Assembly: GCF_900102615.1 (NCBI RefSeq)
Contig: NZ_FMYV01000003.1
Location: 124,001 to 188,000 of the forward strand
Source: Geotoga petraea
GTDB lineage: Bacteria > Thermotogota > Thermotogae > Petrotogales > Petrotogaceae
DNA: 64,000 nucleotides
Direction: 5' to 3'
The translations under genes and the position numbers were made by a program. Within the stretch, counting starts at the first letter, position 1; every line of letters begins with the position of its first letter. This document shows positions 33,322-42,091 of this stretch, piece by piece. The notes beneath the pieces are model-generated. The model was not told where the DNA came from. It searched no databases and saw only the letters and a program-made list of their open reading frames with translations.

Positions 33322-34701
33322 TTACTTTATTTTTTCAACAATTTTTTTGATAAATTCATCTTTGTCTTGAACATACTTTTCTCTATTGCTAAAAGTTGTT
33401 CTAGATAATTTTTCTTTAATTTCAGCGTAAAAATCTCTATCTTTTTTATTTTTTCTCAAATGATCTCTAAATTTAATATGTCTTCTCCAAAAATCACTGT
33501 CAAATTTTGCCAAATGAATGTGAAATTTTGTCACTTTATCTTCTGTAGTATATTTAAAGAAAAATCTGTCAGTTATTCCGTTTTCACCAAAGAAAGTGTA
33601 ATCTAAATTTTTTAATCTTTCAATTATTTGATTTTTATTAAAATCATCTTCATACCCAATCATAATATCTATGATGGGTTTTGCCGATAATCCTTCTACA
33701 GCAGTACTTCCTATATGCTCAATGTTATTTATTTCTGGAATATTTTCCTTTAATCTTGATTTTTCGATTTGATATGCTTTTTTCCAAACTTCTGTATATG
33801 GGCTTACAACTACATAACCATTCTTAAGTCCGAAAGAGTTATCGAATAGAAAATCATGAACCTCATTTTTGATTTCTGTTAAATTCATTTTTGCGATTTC
33901 TCTTAAGCCCATATTTTTTTCAAGTTTTTTTATTAACTGTGTGCCAATATAGTATCCAGTTTCACTATAACCATCTATATCAAACCAATCACCATAAAAG
34001 TCGAACTCATCTTTTCCTTCTTCAGCATATCTAATATATTCAGCGCATAGTTTTGGAAGGTTTATCTCACACCATTCTACCCAATCCCCGTGATTACCTT
34101 GATGGTAATAATCTTTACCCATGATTTTTTGAGAAAATCTCTGGGCAAAACCTTCCTCATAAAGTATCCAGTATAGATAATCAGATTGATATTTAAACAT
34201 TCTCTTTGTTAACCAGTCTTTTCCCCTTAAAATCATGTGTAAAATATGTCCAATTTCATGATATATAAGGTCTTGTAGTTCAGAGTTTTGATACCAGCCA
34301 AGATCTACTATTTTTTCTAAACCAAAAAAAACAGCTGGTTTATTTTTATAAGTGTCTACATGCCCTGCACCTGTTCCAAGTCCGATAAAGCTAATGGCAT
34401 AAAATGTTTCATCAACAACTTCTTCTATTTTATTTTTTGAATTTTTTAGGTAATGGATTAAATTTTCATGAGCTATTTCGAATTTATCCCATTTATTTTG
34501 AAAAATTGGGTAAATATGTTTTTCAAAAATATCAAATATCTCATAAACTTTATCCTCTCTGTATGATTCAACAATCATTTCTTTTATTTCTGGATATTCA
34601 GAAATATATTCATTCCAGATTTTAAAAGTATTTTCAATACTTTTGTTGTCTAGTTTTTCATATCTGATTTTAAACCCATCGTAAATATCTATGATTTCCA
34701 T
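33322..34701 (-). CDS. Fusion: zincin-like HExxH domain plus GrpB-type nucleotidyltransferase-like domain
   Basis: A 459-residue cytosolic-looking protein with no signal peptide. Residues 1-290 hold a gluzincin-like metalloprotease pattern: HEIGH at 148-152 and EEGFA at about 182-186, as in DUF2268-type proteins. Residues 296-459 match GrpB/UPF0157: EVWKKAYQIEKSRL, IEHIGSTAVEGLSAKPIIDIMIGY and FHIHLAKFDSDFW. The GrpB fold is related to nucleotidyltransferases. I know of no characterised protein with this pairing. An ATG at 34737 is displaced by ATG 34701 after GGGGGTGG. The -10 TATAAT region (34769-34764) overlaps ATGAT-TAT-ATCAT. Confidence 0.8.
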   Translation of the reverse strand: MEIIDIYDGFKIRYEKLDNKSIENTFKIWNEYISEYPEIKEMIVESYREDKVYEIFDIFEKHIYPIFQNKWDKFEIAHENLIHYLKNSKNKIEEVVDETFYAISFIGLGTGAGHVDTYKNKPAVFFGLEKIVDLGWYQNSELQDLIYHEIGHILHMILRGKDWLTKRMFKYQSDYLYWILYEEGFAQRFSQKIMGKDYYHQGNHGDWVEWCEINLPKLCAEYIRYAEEGKDEFDFYGDWFDIDGYSETGYYIGTQLIKKLEKNMGLREIAKMNLTEIKNEVHDFLFDNSFGLKNGYVVVSPYTEVWKKAYQIEKSRLKENIPEINNIEHIGSTAVEGLSAKPIIDIMIGYEDDFNKNQIIERLKNLDYTFFGENGITDRFFFKYTTEDKVTKFHIHLAKFDSDFWRRHIKFRDHLRKNKKDRDFYAEIKEKLSRTTFSNREKYVQDKDEFIKKIVEKIK

Positions 34702-34789
34702 ATTTCCACCCCCATGAAAATAATACAGATTATTCATAAATCACAAACTATTTTCTATTATGATTATATCATTTTTGTAAAATATAAAT

Positions 34790-34829
34790 AAAAATAGGTC
34801 TTATAAATTTCATAAGACCTATTTTTAGT
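34790..34829 (-). terminator. Terminator of the bcd-etfBA-maoC operon
   Basis: Perfect 15-base arms containing ATAGGTCTTAT / ATAAGACCTAT with a seven-base loop (34790-34826), with T-rich sequence beyond the stem on the minus strand. Confidence 0.9.
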
Positions 34830-34838
34830 AATGATGGA

Positions 34839-35246
34839 TTATTTGTCGTATTTTACCATTGCTTCTCCATCAATTGCAGCTTTTCCGTTTTCTTTTAGGA
34901 TTTGTGTATTAAGTATGAGCCTTTTCTTTTCTTCAATTTTTTCTTTTACAGTTATTTTTATAGTTACTTCTTCATCTAAATATATAGGTGCTAAAAATTT
35001 TGATGTTTGAGACATATAGATTGTTCCTGGGCCAGGAAATTCCATGCCTAAAACAGCGGAAATTTTTCCAAGTCCCAACATTCCATGAACAATTCTTCCA
35101 CCAAAAATAGTCTCTTTTGCAAATTCGTCGTCTAAATGAAGGGGGTTTTTGTCCCCAGTAATTTCTGCAAATGTTTCAACATCTTTAGATGTTGTGGATA
35201 CTTTTTTTTCATACACTTGACCCACTTTTATTTCATCATATGTCAT
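34839..35246 (-). CDS. MaoC-like (R)-enoyl-CoA hydratase
   Basis: A 135-residue single-hotdog protein of the MaoC/PhaJ group. The hydratase-2 motif (TGDKNPLHLDDEFAKET, then FGGRIVHGMLGLG) holds the catalytic Asp and His. It would hydrate enoyl-CoA to (R)-3-hydroxyacyl-CoA or the reverse. It is the last gene of the bcd-etfB-etfA-maoC operon, 26 bases after etfA, so it should supply or consume the enoyl-CoA handled by the dehydrogenase. Confidence 0.9.
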   Translation of the reverse strand: MTYDEIKVGQVYEKKVSTTSKDVETFAEITGDKNPLHLDDEFAKETIFGGRIVHGMLGLGKISAVLGMEFPGPGTIYMSQTSKFLAPIYLDEEVTIKITVKEKIEEKKRLILNTQILKENGKAAIDGEAMVKYDK

Positions 35247-35272
35247 TAAAAAACACCTCTTTTATTTAAAAA

Positions 35273-36322
35273 TTACGCCATAGCTTTCTTTTCTATTTCA
35301 TCCATTTTGTCCAATTTTTCAATTATTTTTGGAACTATATTGTATAAATCTCCTACAATTCCTATGTCAGCTACTTTGAAAATTGGAGCATCTTTATTTT
35401 TATTAATAGCTACTATGAAATCCGAATCTTTCATACCAGTAACGTGTTGTATAGCCCCAGAAACTCCACAAGCGATGTAGAGTTTAGGCCTTACTGTTGT
35501 ACCAGTTTGACCAACTTGATGAGAATGATCTATCCAGCCATTATCTACGGCTGCCCTAGAAGCACCAACTACTCCACCAATTTTTTTGGCAAACTTTTCT
35601 AATAATTCAAACCCTTCTTTATTTCCCAAACCTCTACCACCGGTTACTATTATATCAGCATCTTCTATAGCCACATCATTTTTTGCTTTTTTTATTACAT
35701 TGATGATTTGTGTTCTTATGTCTTCTTCTTTTATATTTGGTTCGTATTTTATAACCTCTCCAGTTCTGGTATCATCTTTTTCTGCTTTTTTCATAACTCC
35801 TGGTCTAACTGTTGACATTTGAGGTCTATGATTTGGACAAATTATTGTAGCCATAATATTTCCACCAAAAGCAGGTCTTGTCATCAAGAGTTTACCGTCT
35901 TCATCATCTATTTCTAAATTTGTACAATCAGCTGTTAAACCTGTGCCTGATTTAGCTGCAATTCTTGGTGCTAAATCTCTTCCAATATGTGTTGCACCTA
36001 TTAAAACAATTTCTGGTTTGTATTCTGAGATCAGGTTTGAAATAACTTTTGAATAGCCATCTGTTGTAAAACTTTCTAAGTTTTCATCTTCCGCAATATA
36101 TACTTTGTCTGCACCATGTTTTATCAAATCTTCTGTTAGTCTATCGACATTGTTGCCCAATAATACTGCAGCAACTTTTTCATTTAATTTGTCAGCTATT
36201 TTTCTCGCTTCACCCAGTAATTCATAAACTACTGGCATGATCTTACCTTCTCTTTGTTCTGCAAATACCCATACACCTTTGAAATCTTCAAATTTGTTAG
36301 TATTTGAATCTATATAAGCCAT
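35273..36322 (-). CDS. etfA: Electron transfer flavoprotein alpha subunit
   Basis: A 349-residue EtfA. The C-terminal FAD domain has [30 protein letters not shown] and [13 protein letters not shown]. The N-terminal domain (about 1-190) carries [16 protein letters not shown]. With EtfB it passes electrons between the acyl-CoA dehydrogenase and a further carrier. In anaerobes Bcd-EtfAB can bifurcate electrons from NADH to crotonyl-CoA and ferredoxin; that is possible but not shown here. ATG follows AGGAGG; 23 bases separate it from etfB. Confidence 0.95.
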   Translation of the reverse strand: MAYIDSNTNKFEDFKGVWVFAEQREGKIMPVVYELLGEARKIADKLNEKVAAVLLGNNVDRLTEDLIKHGADKVYIAEDENLESFTTDGYSKVISNLISEYKPEIVLIGATHIGRDLAPRIAAKSGTGLTADCTNLEIDDEDGKLLMTRPAFGGNIMATIICPNHRPQMSTVRPGVMKKAEKDDTRTGEVIKYEPNIKEEDIRTQIINVIKKAKNDVAIEDADIIVTGGRGLGNKEGFELLEKFAKKIGGVVGASRAAVDNGWIDHSHQVGQTGTTVRPKLYIACGVSGAIQHVTGMKDSDFIVAINKNKDAPIFKVADIGIVGDLYNIVPKIIEKLDKMDEIEKKAMA

Positions 36323-36345
36323 TATATTAAACCTCCTAATATGGA

Positions 36346-37140
36346 TTAAAGCACGTGTTTCCTTTTTAATTCAACGAGCATTTTTTCTGCAACTTCATCT
36401 GATGTACCTTCGAGCATTATACCTTTTCCTTTTTGTTCTGGTGTGAATGATTTTCTAACTTGTGTTGGAGAGCCTTTTAGACCTATGTTTTTTCTGTCAA
36501 CATCTAAATCATCCACTCCCCATACAGTAACTTTGTTTTCATCTCCAAAAGATTCCCAAATTCCTGAAATGGACATGTATCTTGGTTCGTTCAATTCTTT
36601 TATTGCTGTTAAAAGCACAGGGGTTTTAACTCTAATTTTTTCATATCCATCTTCCAAAGCTCTTTCAACAATTACTGTTTTTTCATCTTCAAATTCAAAG
36701 TTTTGAACGTAGGTAACTTGCGGTATATTAAGTCTTTCGGCTATCTGTGGCCCAACTTGAGCCGTGTCTCCGTCTATAGCCTGTCTGCCAGTGAAAATAA
36801 TATCATAATCTGCAATTTTTTTAATTCCAGCAGCCAAAGTTTCTGATGTTGCCCATGTGTCTGAACCACCGAAGAATCTATCGCTCAATAAAATAGCTTC
36901 ATCTGCTCCCATAGCTAAAGCTTCGTTTAATGCTTCTTTAGCTTGAGAAGGGCCCATTGAAATTACTGTTATTTTTGTGTTTTCATTTTGATCTTTTATC
37001 AATAACGCTTGCTCTAAAGCATTTTTATCATCTGGATTAATAATACTTGGCACACCTTTTCTTATAAGAGTCCCTTTTATTGGATCTATTTTAAGCTCTG
37101 TTGTATCAGGAACCTGTTTTAAACATACAACTATATTCAT
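36346..37140 (-). CDS. etfB: Electron transfer flavoprotein beta subunit
   Basis: A 264-residue Etf[34 protein letters not shown], and the family block [20 protein letters not shown]. It binds AMP in housekeeping ETFs or a second flavin in bifurcating ones; eye inspection does not separate these with confidence. It follows the dehydrogenase by 22 bases and precedes etfA. Confidence 0.95.
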   Translation of the reverse strand: MNIVVCLKQVPDTTELKIDPIKGTLIRKGVPSIINPDDKNALEQALLIKDQNENTKITVISMGPSQAKEALNEALAMGADEAILLSDRFFGGSDTWATSETLAAGIKKIADYDIIFTGRQAIDGDTAQVGPQIAERLNIPQVTYVQNFEFEDEKTVIVERALEDGYEKIRVKTPVLLTAIKELNEPRYMSISGIWESFGDENKVTVWGVDDLDVDRKNIGLKGSPTQVRKSFTPEQKGKGIMLEGTSDEVAEKMLVELKRKHVL

Positions 37141-37162
37141 AAAAATTCCTCCTTATTAGCTA

Positions 37163-38302
37163 TTATTTCAATGTGTTTGCTGCGATAACCATTCTTTGAA
37201 CTTCTGAAGTACCTTCGTAAATCTCTGTGATCTTAGCGTCTCTCATCATTCTTTCTACTGGATAATCTTTTGTGTAACCATATCCACCATGTAACTGAAC
37301 AGCTTTTGTAGTAACGAACATTGCTGTTTCAGATGCAAATAATTTTGCCATTGCAGCTAAATTGGAATATGGTTCTCCATTTTTTTTGGCAGCTGCAGCT
37401 TTATATACCAATAATCTGGCTGCCTCAACTTGTGTTTTCATGTCAGCAATATTGAATTGTAAAGCCTGGAACTTACTTATAGGTCTACCAAATTGTTCTC
37501 TTTCTTTAATGTAGTTAATTGTTTCGTCGAGAGCGCCTTGAGCAATACCCAATGCTTGAGCAGCAATACCGATTCTTCCACCATCTAAAGTTTGCATTGC
37601 TATCTTGAACCCTTTTCCTTCTTTACCCAAAAGATTTTCTTTGGGCAATCTCACATCTTCAAAAATCAATTCTGCTGTAGCTGAACCTCGGATACCCATT
37701 TTGTCTTCAATTTTACCTATTGAAAAACCTGGAGTACCTTTTTCTATAATAAATGCAGAAATACCTCTTGTTCCCAGAGAAGGATCTGTCATAGCAAAGA
37801 CAACATAAGTATCTGCATATTTTCCGTTAGTAATGAAAACTTTTGATCCATTAATAACCCATTCGTTATTTTCAAGAACTGCGTGTGTTTGTTGCCCTGC
37901 AGCGTCTGTACCAGCATTTGGCTCAGTTAATGCAAAAGCACCCAATTTAGAACCATTTGCAAGAGGTTTTAAATATTTTTGCTTTTGTTCTTCAGTTCCA
38001 AAATTTAAAATTGGCCAACAAGCTAATGAATTATGAGCTGATGCAATAACTCCTGTTGTAGCACAATATCTGGATAGTTCTTCTACGGTAATTGCGTAAG
38101 CTATTTCATCTGCTCCTGCTCCACCGTACTCTTTTGGTACGGTCATCCCCAAAATTCCATAACGTGCCATTTTTTTCACATTCTCCATAGGGAATTTTTC
38201 TGTTTCATCTGTTTCTGCAGCGATAGGTTTAACTTCTTTTTCAGTGAACTCTCTCACCATTTTTCTAACCATTTCCTGTTGTTTTGTTTCTTTGAAATCC
38301 AC
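37163..38302 (-). CDS. bcd: Acyl-CoA dehydrogenase, short-chain (Bcd-like)
   Basis: A 379-residue FAD enzyme. It shows FALTEPNAGTDAAGQQT, GSKVFITNG, the LPKENLLGKEGKGFKIAMQTLDGGR-type block split here for length as LPKENLLG and GRIGIAAQALG, FGRPISKFQ and LHGGYGYTKDYPVERMMRD. The catalytic Glu sits in ITEIYEGTSEVQR. Chain-length preference is inferred as short. GTG 38302, seven bases after GGAGG, replaces a longer frame from 38338. A 16-base palindrome of the Crp type lies just upstream. Confidence 0.93.
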   Translation of the reverse strand: MDFKETKQQEMVRKMVREFTEKEVKPIAAETDETEKFPMENVKKMARYGILGMTVPKEYGGAGADEIAYAITVEELSRYCATTGVIASAHNSLACWPILNFGTEEQKQKYLKPLANGSKLGAFALTEPNAGTDAAGQQTHAVLENNEWVINGSKVFITNGKYADTYVVFAMTDPSLGTRGISAFIIEKGTPGFSIGKIEDKMGIRGSATAELIFEDVRLPKENLLGKEGKGFKIAMQTLDGGRIGIAAQALGIAQGALDETINYIKEREQFGRPISKFQALQFNIADMKTQVEAARLLVYKAAAAKKNGEPYSNLAAMAKLFASETAMFVTTKAVQLHGGYGYTKDYPVERMMRDAKITEIYEGTSEVQRMVIAANTLK

Positions 38303-38323
38303 GAGAATACCTCCTTCGATACA

Positions 38324-38339
38324 AGTGATATATATCACT
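38324..38339. promoter_or_regulatory. Perfect 16-base Crp/Fnr-type palindrome before bcd
   Basis: AGTGATAT / ATATCACT, containing GTGAT-N4-ATCAC, the same core as the site at 24774-24797. It lies 22 bases upstream of the bcd start codon, overlapping the probable -10/start region (TATATA or TATAGT around 38346-38337, minus strand), which would suit repression. Confidence 0.72.
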
Positions 38340-38563
38340 ATATATACAATATTTTAAAAAGCTTTATTTTTAATTGTTAAAAAAATTTCAAAGTGAATCA
38401 AATCTCATTTATATTATAACGTAAAAACAAATAATAATAAAGGACGATGAGCCTTAATTTTGATAAAATATTCACGATTAGAATCAAAAAGCTTTCTTTT
38501 AACTAATTAGTAGTGTTTTGTTTCAACTTGATTATACTATTATTAAAAATAAGTTTTCTCAAG

Positions 38564-38569
38564 TATAAT
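38564..38569 (+). promoter_or_regulatory. -10 element of the exported-protein gene
   Basis: TATAAT 38564-38569, about 52 bases before the proposed ATT start. The 280 bases between bcd and this gene otherwise hold only AT-rich sequence and the palindrome at 38324. Confidence 0.5.
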
Positions 38570-38620
38570 CTATATTGGTACGATTTAATAATATATAAAG
38601 AATTTTGGGAGGAGATTATC

Positions 38621-39196
38621 ATTAAAAAATTATTTATTATTTTAATATTGTTAGTGGGTATTTTTAGTTTTTCAGAGGTTTATAAAAATGAAGTTTTTTT
38701 AAATGATAAAAATGAATGGGAATACTACGATTTTAGAGAATCTATAGAAGGAACGTATCGCGGAATAAAATATGGAGCTTCTATGGAGAATGTTTCTAAA
38801 TTCATAATTCCAGAAACTCAAACAGCAACAAAAATAGTTTTTCAAGACAAGTATTTGAACAGAAATGTTGAAGCGACAATGTATTTTTATAATGACCAAT
38901 TTTACAAAGTCAATAATTATTTTTATCCTGGTTGGTCACCAGAAACTGCACTAAACGAATACGAAAAGCTCAAAGGAGAGTTGACCAGTATTTATGGAGA
39001 CCCAGTTGAACATTATGTTTATTACGACAATGTTTTTTTGATTGGTAGATTGGAATACGCTTACAAAAATAATCAAGCCAGAATAGAAACTATTTGGGAA
39101 AATGATTATGCTACTATAAAAACTGAATTATACAGAGACAATAACTTAAACCATATAGAAATAACTTATACATCAAAAGAGATAGCCGTAGAATAA
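38621..39196 (+). CDS. Exported hypothetical protein with apparent ATT start
   Basis: The frame encodes a classic signal peptide, KKLFIILILLVGIFSFS, directly after GGGAGGAG and the codons ATT ATC ATT. No ATG, GTG or TTG lies at a usable distance. ATT 38621, seven bases after the ribosome site, is the likely start, giving 191 residues. Upstream in-frame ATGs would add a long hydrophobic, Leu/Tyr/Trp-rich stretch and are unlikely. The mature part is acidic and aromatic, with repeated YxxY and WxxD motifs and no recognised domain; it is probably periplasmic. It has its own terminator. Confidence 0.65.
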   Translation: MKKLFIILILLVGIFSFSEVYKNEVFLNDKNEWEYYDFRESIEGTYRGIKYGASMENVSKFIIPETQTATKIVFQDKYLNRNVEATMYFYNDQFYKVNNYFYPGWSPETALNEYEKLKGELTSIYGDPVEHYVYYDNVFLIGRLEYAYKNNQARIETIWENDYATIKTELYRDNNLNHIEITYTSKEIAVE

Positions 39197-39224
39197 AATA
39201 AAAGCCCCGAAAGGGGCTTTTATT
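39197..39224. terminator. Bidirectional GAAA-tetraloop terminator
   Basis: AATAAAAGCCCC / GGGGCTTTTATT around GAAA. It serves the exported-protein gene and the convergent iorB, whose stop codon lies at its edge. Confidence 0.92.
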
Positions 39225-39798
39225 AATTTAATGATAAACTTTTTTCAAAAGCCTTTAAATTTATTTCATGGAATTTTGGCTTGATATTTTCTTTCAAAAT
39301 ATCCTCCCATTCTATATCTTCAAGTCCCAGTTCTTTTGTTAATTGAGCCAGCATTATTATATTCATAGTTTTTATATTTCCGATTTCAGACGCTAAATCA
39401 GACGCTTTTAAAGAAATCAAATTAGTTCTTTCTTTTAATTCTTCAACAATCTTTTCAGGGTACTCTGCTTTTCCAGCTAATATAGGTGCTGAGCCTAATT
39501 CAAAATCGTTTAATATCAATTTCCCGTCAGGTTTTAGATAATCTAACCACCTCATTGCTTCCATTTTTTCAAAAGCCACAACAAAGTCAGCGCTACCTTT
39601 TCCTATAATTGGTGAGTAAACTTTTTCACCAAATCTAATTTGAGTGGTAACTGCTCCACCTCTTTGTGCCATTCCGTGAACTTCTGACATTTTTATATCA
39701 TAACCAGCTTTTATGAGAGCAGCACTTAGTATTTTAGAAATAAGAATAATACCTTGACCACCAACACCAACCAATAATATATTTTTAGTTTCTTTCAT
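39223..39798 (-). CDS. iorB: Indolepyruvate ferredoxin oxidoreductase beta subunit
   Basis: A 191-residue gamma-type domain protein: NILLVGVGGQGIILISKILS, MSEVHGMAQRGGAVTTQIRFG and YSPIIGKGSADFVVAFE are IorB hallmarks. With IorA it oxidatively decarboxylates aryl pyruvates (from Phe, Tyr, Trp) to aryl-acetyl-CoA, reducing ferredoxin. ATG 39798 begins one base past the iorA stop codon region; a GTG at 39807 overlaps the ribosome site. Coupled with iorA. Confidence 0.94.
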   Translation of the reverse strand: MKETKNILLVGVGGQGIILISKILSAALIKAGYDIKMSEVHGMAQRGGAVTTQIRFGEKVYSPIIGKGSADFVVAFEKMEAMRWLDYLKPDGKLILNDFELGSAPILAGKAEYPEKIVEELKERTNLISLKASDLASEIGNIKTMNIIMLAQLTKELGLEDIEWEDILKENIKPKFHEINLKAFEKSLSLN

Positions 39799-39799
39799 A

Positions 39800-41575
39800 T
39801 TACACACCTACCTTTTCTATTGCATCAAAAGTACAAACTTGAGCACAAACAGAACATCCAACACAAGAGTTTGGATCTATGTAAGCACCTGTCTCTTTAT
39901 CAAATGAAATTGAAGGGCAACCAATTTTTAGACACATTTTACATTTACTACATTTCTCGGTGTTTACTTTATAAATGTGTTGGACTGGTGCGAATTCTTC
40001 TTTTTCTTCTTCGTGTAATTTTTTTAGGACACAAGGGTATCTTGTTATTATAACACTTGGTTCTTCTAATTCCATTGTTTCGTCTATGGATTCTTTCACT
40101 TCATCAAGATTATTTGGATTGATTGTTCTAACATGTTTGATCCCAATAGCTCTAACTAATTTTTCAAAATCCACTTCATCAGTTTTTTCACGCATTAGTG
40201 AATAACCTGTACCTGGATTTTCTTGGTGACCAGTCATTGCAGTTATTCTGTTATCTAAAATGATTATAGTTGCATTGCTTTTATTGTAAACAATGTCTAA
40301 AAGACTTGTAATCCCAGAATGGAAGAAAGTTGAATCTCCAACAACACCAAAAACTTTTCTTTTTTGATTTGTTCTTTCGAAAACTTTTGCAAAACCGTGA
40401 GCAGCACTAACTCCAGCTCCCATACAAATTACTGTGTCCATGGCGTTTAATGGATCTGCGGATCCAAGAGTATAACAACCTATGTCTCCAGTTATAACTG
40501 CACCTTTTTTCTTTGAGAGTTCAAAGAACATTCCTCGATGAGGACATCCTGAGCAAAGTGTAGGTGGCCTTGCAACTATTTTTTCTGGGTTAGGTTGAAC
40601 AGTTTCTCTTTTTTCTCCCAATAAAGCTTCTCTTATGATATCTGGGTTTAACTCTCCTGTAAGTGGGATCTTGTCTTTTCCAGTGACTTCTATTCCCAAG
40701 GCTTTGATCTCTGTTTCTAAGAAGGGTTCGTTTTCTTCAATGACATATATTTTTTTTACTTTTTTTGCAAAATTTCTTATTTTTTCTTTTGGAATGGGAA
40801 ATGTAAAACCTAATTTTAAATATGAAGCGTCTTCACCGAATACTTCTTTTGCATATTGATAAGAAATACCAGAAGTGATGATCCCTATTTCATCTGAATT
40901 TATTTCCTCTCTATTTAATTTTGTTTCATTGTTTGCATATTCTTCTAATTTTTTGAGTTTTTCTTCTAACTCAACATGATGTACTCTGTTTGCTGCTGGT
41001 GTGGCAACAAATTTTTGGATGTTTCTTTTGTATTTTTTAACTTCAACTTCTTTTCTATCTTCCAATTCTACTAAAGAATAAGAGTGACAAATTCTTGTTG
41101 TCAATCTAAATAAAACAGGCACATCGAATCTTTCTGATACTTCGTAGGCTTCTTTGATAAAATCTTTTGCTTCTTGTGAATCAGAAGGTTCTATTAAAGG
41201 CATTTTTGCATGTCGTGCGTAATATCTATTGTCTTGTTCATTTTGTGAAGAATGAAGTCCCGGGTCGTCAGCAGTTACAACAACGTATCCTCCGTTTACC
41301 CCTAAATAAGCGTAAGTAAATATTGGGTCAGCAGCTACGTTCATTCCAACGTGTTTCATTGCTGCTAAACTTCTCGCTCCTGCTATTGAAGCCCCTACAG
41401 ATGCTTCTACTGCTACTTTTTCGTTTGGAGCCCATTCAGAATAGACTTCTTTATAATTAGCCATCGTTTCGAGTATTTCTGTACTTGGTGTTCCTGGATA
41501 AGCAGAAGCAAAATGAACGCCTGCTTCCCAAGCACCTCTTGCTGTAGCTTCATTACCAGTTAATAATTTTTTCAT
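39800..41575 (-). CDS. iorA: Indolepyruvate ferredoxin oxidoreductase alpha subunit
   Basis: A 591-residue protein. The pyruvate-binding/pyrimidine domain has the start GNEATARGAWEAGVHFASAY. The thiamine-diphosphate domain has PPTLCSGCPHRGMF and GDIGCYTLG, then GDSTFFHSG with DN for Mg. The C-terminal ferredoxin has two 4Fe-4S motifs (CSKCKMCLKIGCP, CVGCSVCAQVC). A longer frame reaches 41737, but ATG 41575 follows AAAGGGG and matches the family start. A -10 TATAAT lies at 41621-41616. The enzyme is typical of peptide-fermenting anaerobes and thermophiles. Confidence 0.95.
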   Translation of the reverse strand: MKKLLTGNEATARGAWEAGVHFASAYPGTPSTEILETMANYKEVYSEWAPNEKVAVEASVGASIAGARSLAAMKHVGMNVAADPIFTYAYLGVNGGYVVVTADDPGLHSSQNEQDNRYYARHAKMPLIEPSDSQEAKDFIKEAYEVSERFDVPVLFRLTTRICHSYSLVELEDRKEVEVKKYKRNIQKFVATPAANRVHHVELEEKLKKLEEYANNETKLNREEINSDEIGIITSGISYQYAKEVFGEDASYLKLGFTFPIPKEKIRNFAKKVKKIYVIEENEPFLETEIKALGIEVTGKDKIPLTGELNPDIIREALLGEKRETVQPNPEKIVARPPTLCSGCPHRGMFFELSKKKGAVITGDIGCYTLGSADPLNAMDTVICMGAGVSAAHGFAKVFERTNQKRKVFGVVGDSTFFHSGITSLLDIVYNKSNATIIILDNRITAMTGHQENPGTGYSLMREKTDEVDFEKLVRAIGIKHVRTINPNNLDEVKESIDETMELEEPSVIITRYPCVLKKLHEEEKEEFAPVQHIYKVNTEKCSKCKMCLKIGCPSISFDKETGAYIDPNSCVGCSVCAQVCTFDAIEKVGV

Positions 41576-41615
41576 ATTACTAACCCCTTTCAAAAAATTT
41601 TTGCTATATACATCT

Positions 41616-41621
41616 ATTATA
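41616..41621 (-). promoter_or_regulatory. -10 element of iorAB
   Basis: TATAAT on the minus strand, 41 bases upstream of the iorA ATG. No convincing -35. The remainder of 41622-41716 shows nothing I recognise. Confidence 0.5.
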
Positions 41622-41716
41622 CACGTTTGTGTGAAATATTTTTCATGGTATATAGTTTTATTATGCGATAATATTCTCAAATAAAGGGGATTAAACTCTC
41701 TCAACCTAATTTTTTG

Positions 41717-41752
41717 TAAAAATAAAATCCCCAGCATTTTAAAATGCTGGGG
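41717..41752 (-). terminator. Terminator of the fab operon
   Basis: Perfect 24-base palindrome (arms CCCCAGCATTTT / AAAATGCTGGGG, 41729-41752) followed on the minus strand by ATTTTATTTTT. It separates acpP from the iorA promoter. Confidence 0.9.
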
Positions 41753-41835
41753 GTGATATGATTTTCAAAATTTTTACTTTTTTCTATAAAAAGTAATTTA
41801 ATTTTATAAAGAATTAGGTACTTAATTTTTATTTT

Positions 41836-42078
41836 TTATCCCAATTTTTCTTTGATTAGATTTACTATGTCTCCAACAGTTTTTATTTTTTCTACTTGAT
41901 CATCTTCGATTTCGATATCAAATTCATTTTCAAATTCCATTGTTAAATCTACCAATTCTAATGAATCTATGTCTAAATCATCGATTAAATTAGAATCCAT
42001 AGTTATTTTTTCTTCTTCGACATCAAGACTTTCTACCAATACATCTTTTACCTTGCTTTCAATTTCTTTTAATTCCAT
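41836..42078 (-). CDS. acpP: Acyl carrier protein
   Basis: An 80-residue, very acidic four-helix protein with Ser39 in DLDIDSLEL, the site of 4'-phosphopantetheine attachment. It carries the growing acyl chain for the Fab enzymes encoded just upstream. Last gene of the fab operon; 13 bases after the second FabK-like gene. Confidence 0.97.
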   Translation of the reverse strand: MELKEIESKVKDVLVESLDVEEEKITMDSNLIDDLDIDSLELVDLTMEFENEFDIEIEDDQVEKIKTVGDIVNLIKEKLG

Positions 42079-42091
42079 TTTACTCTACCTC

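Noticed and set aside
38448-38507. A possible 19-codon plus-strand frame after AAAGGACG
   Set aside because: Spacing from the ribosome-site-like sequence is too short and there is no composition or conservation evidence; chance in AT-rich sequence is likely.
41729-41752. A perfect 24-base palindrome considered as an operator of iorA
   Set aside because: On the minus strand it is followed by ATTTTATTTTT at the end of the fab operon, so a terminator explains it fully.
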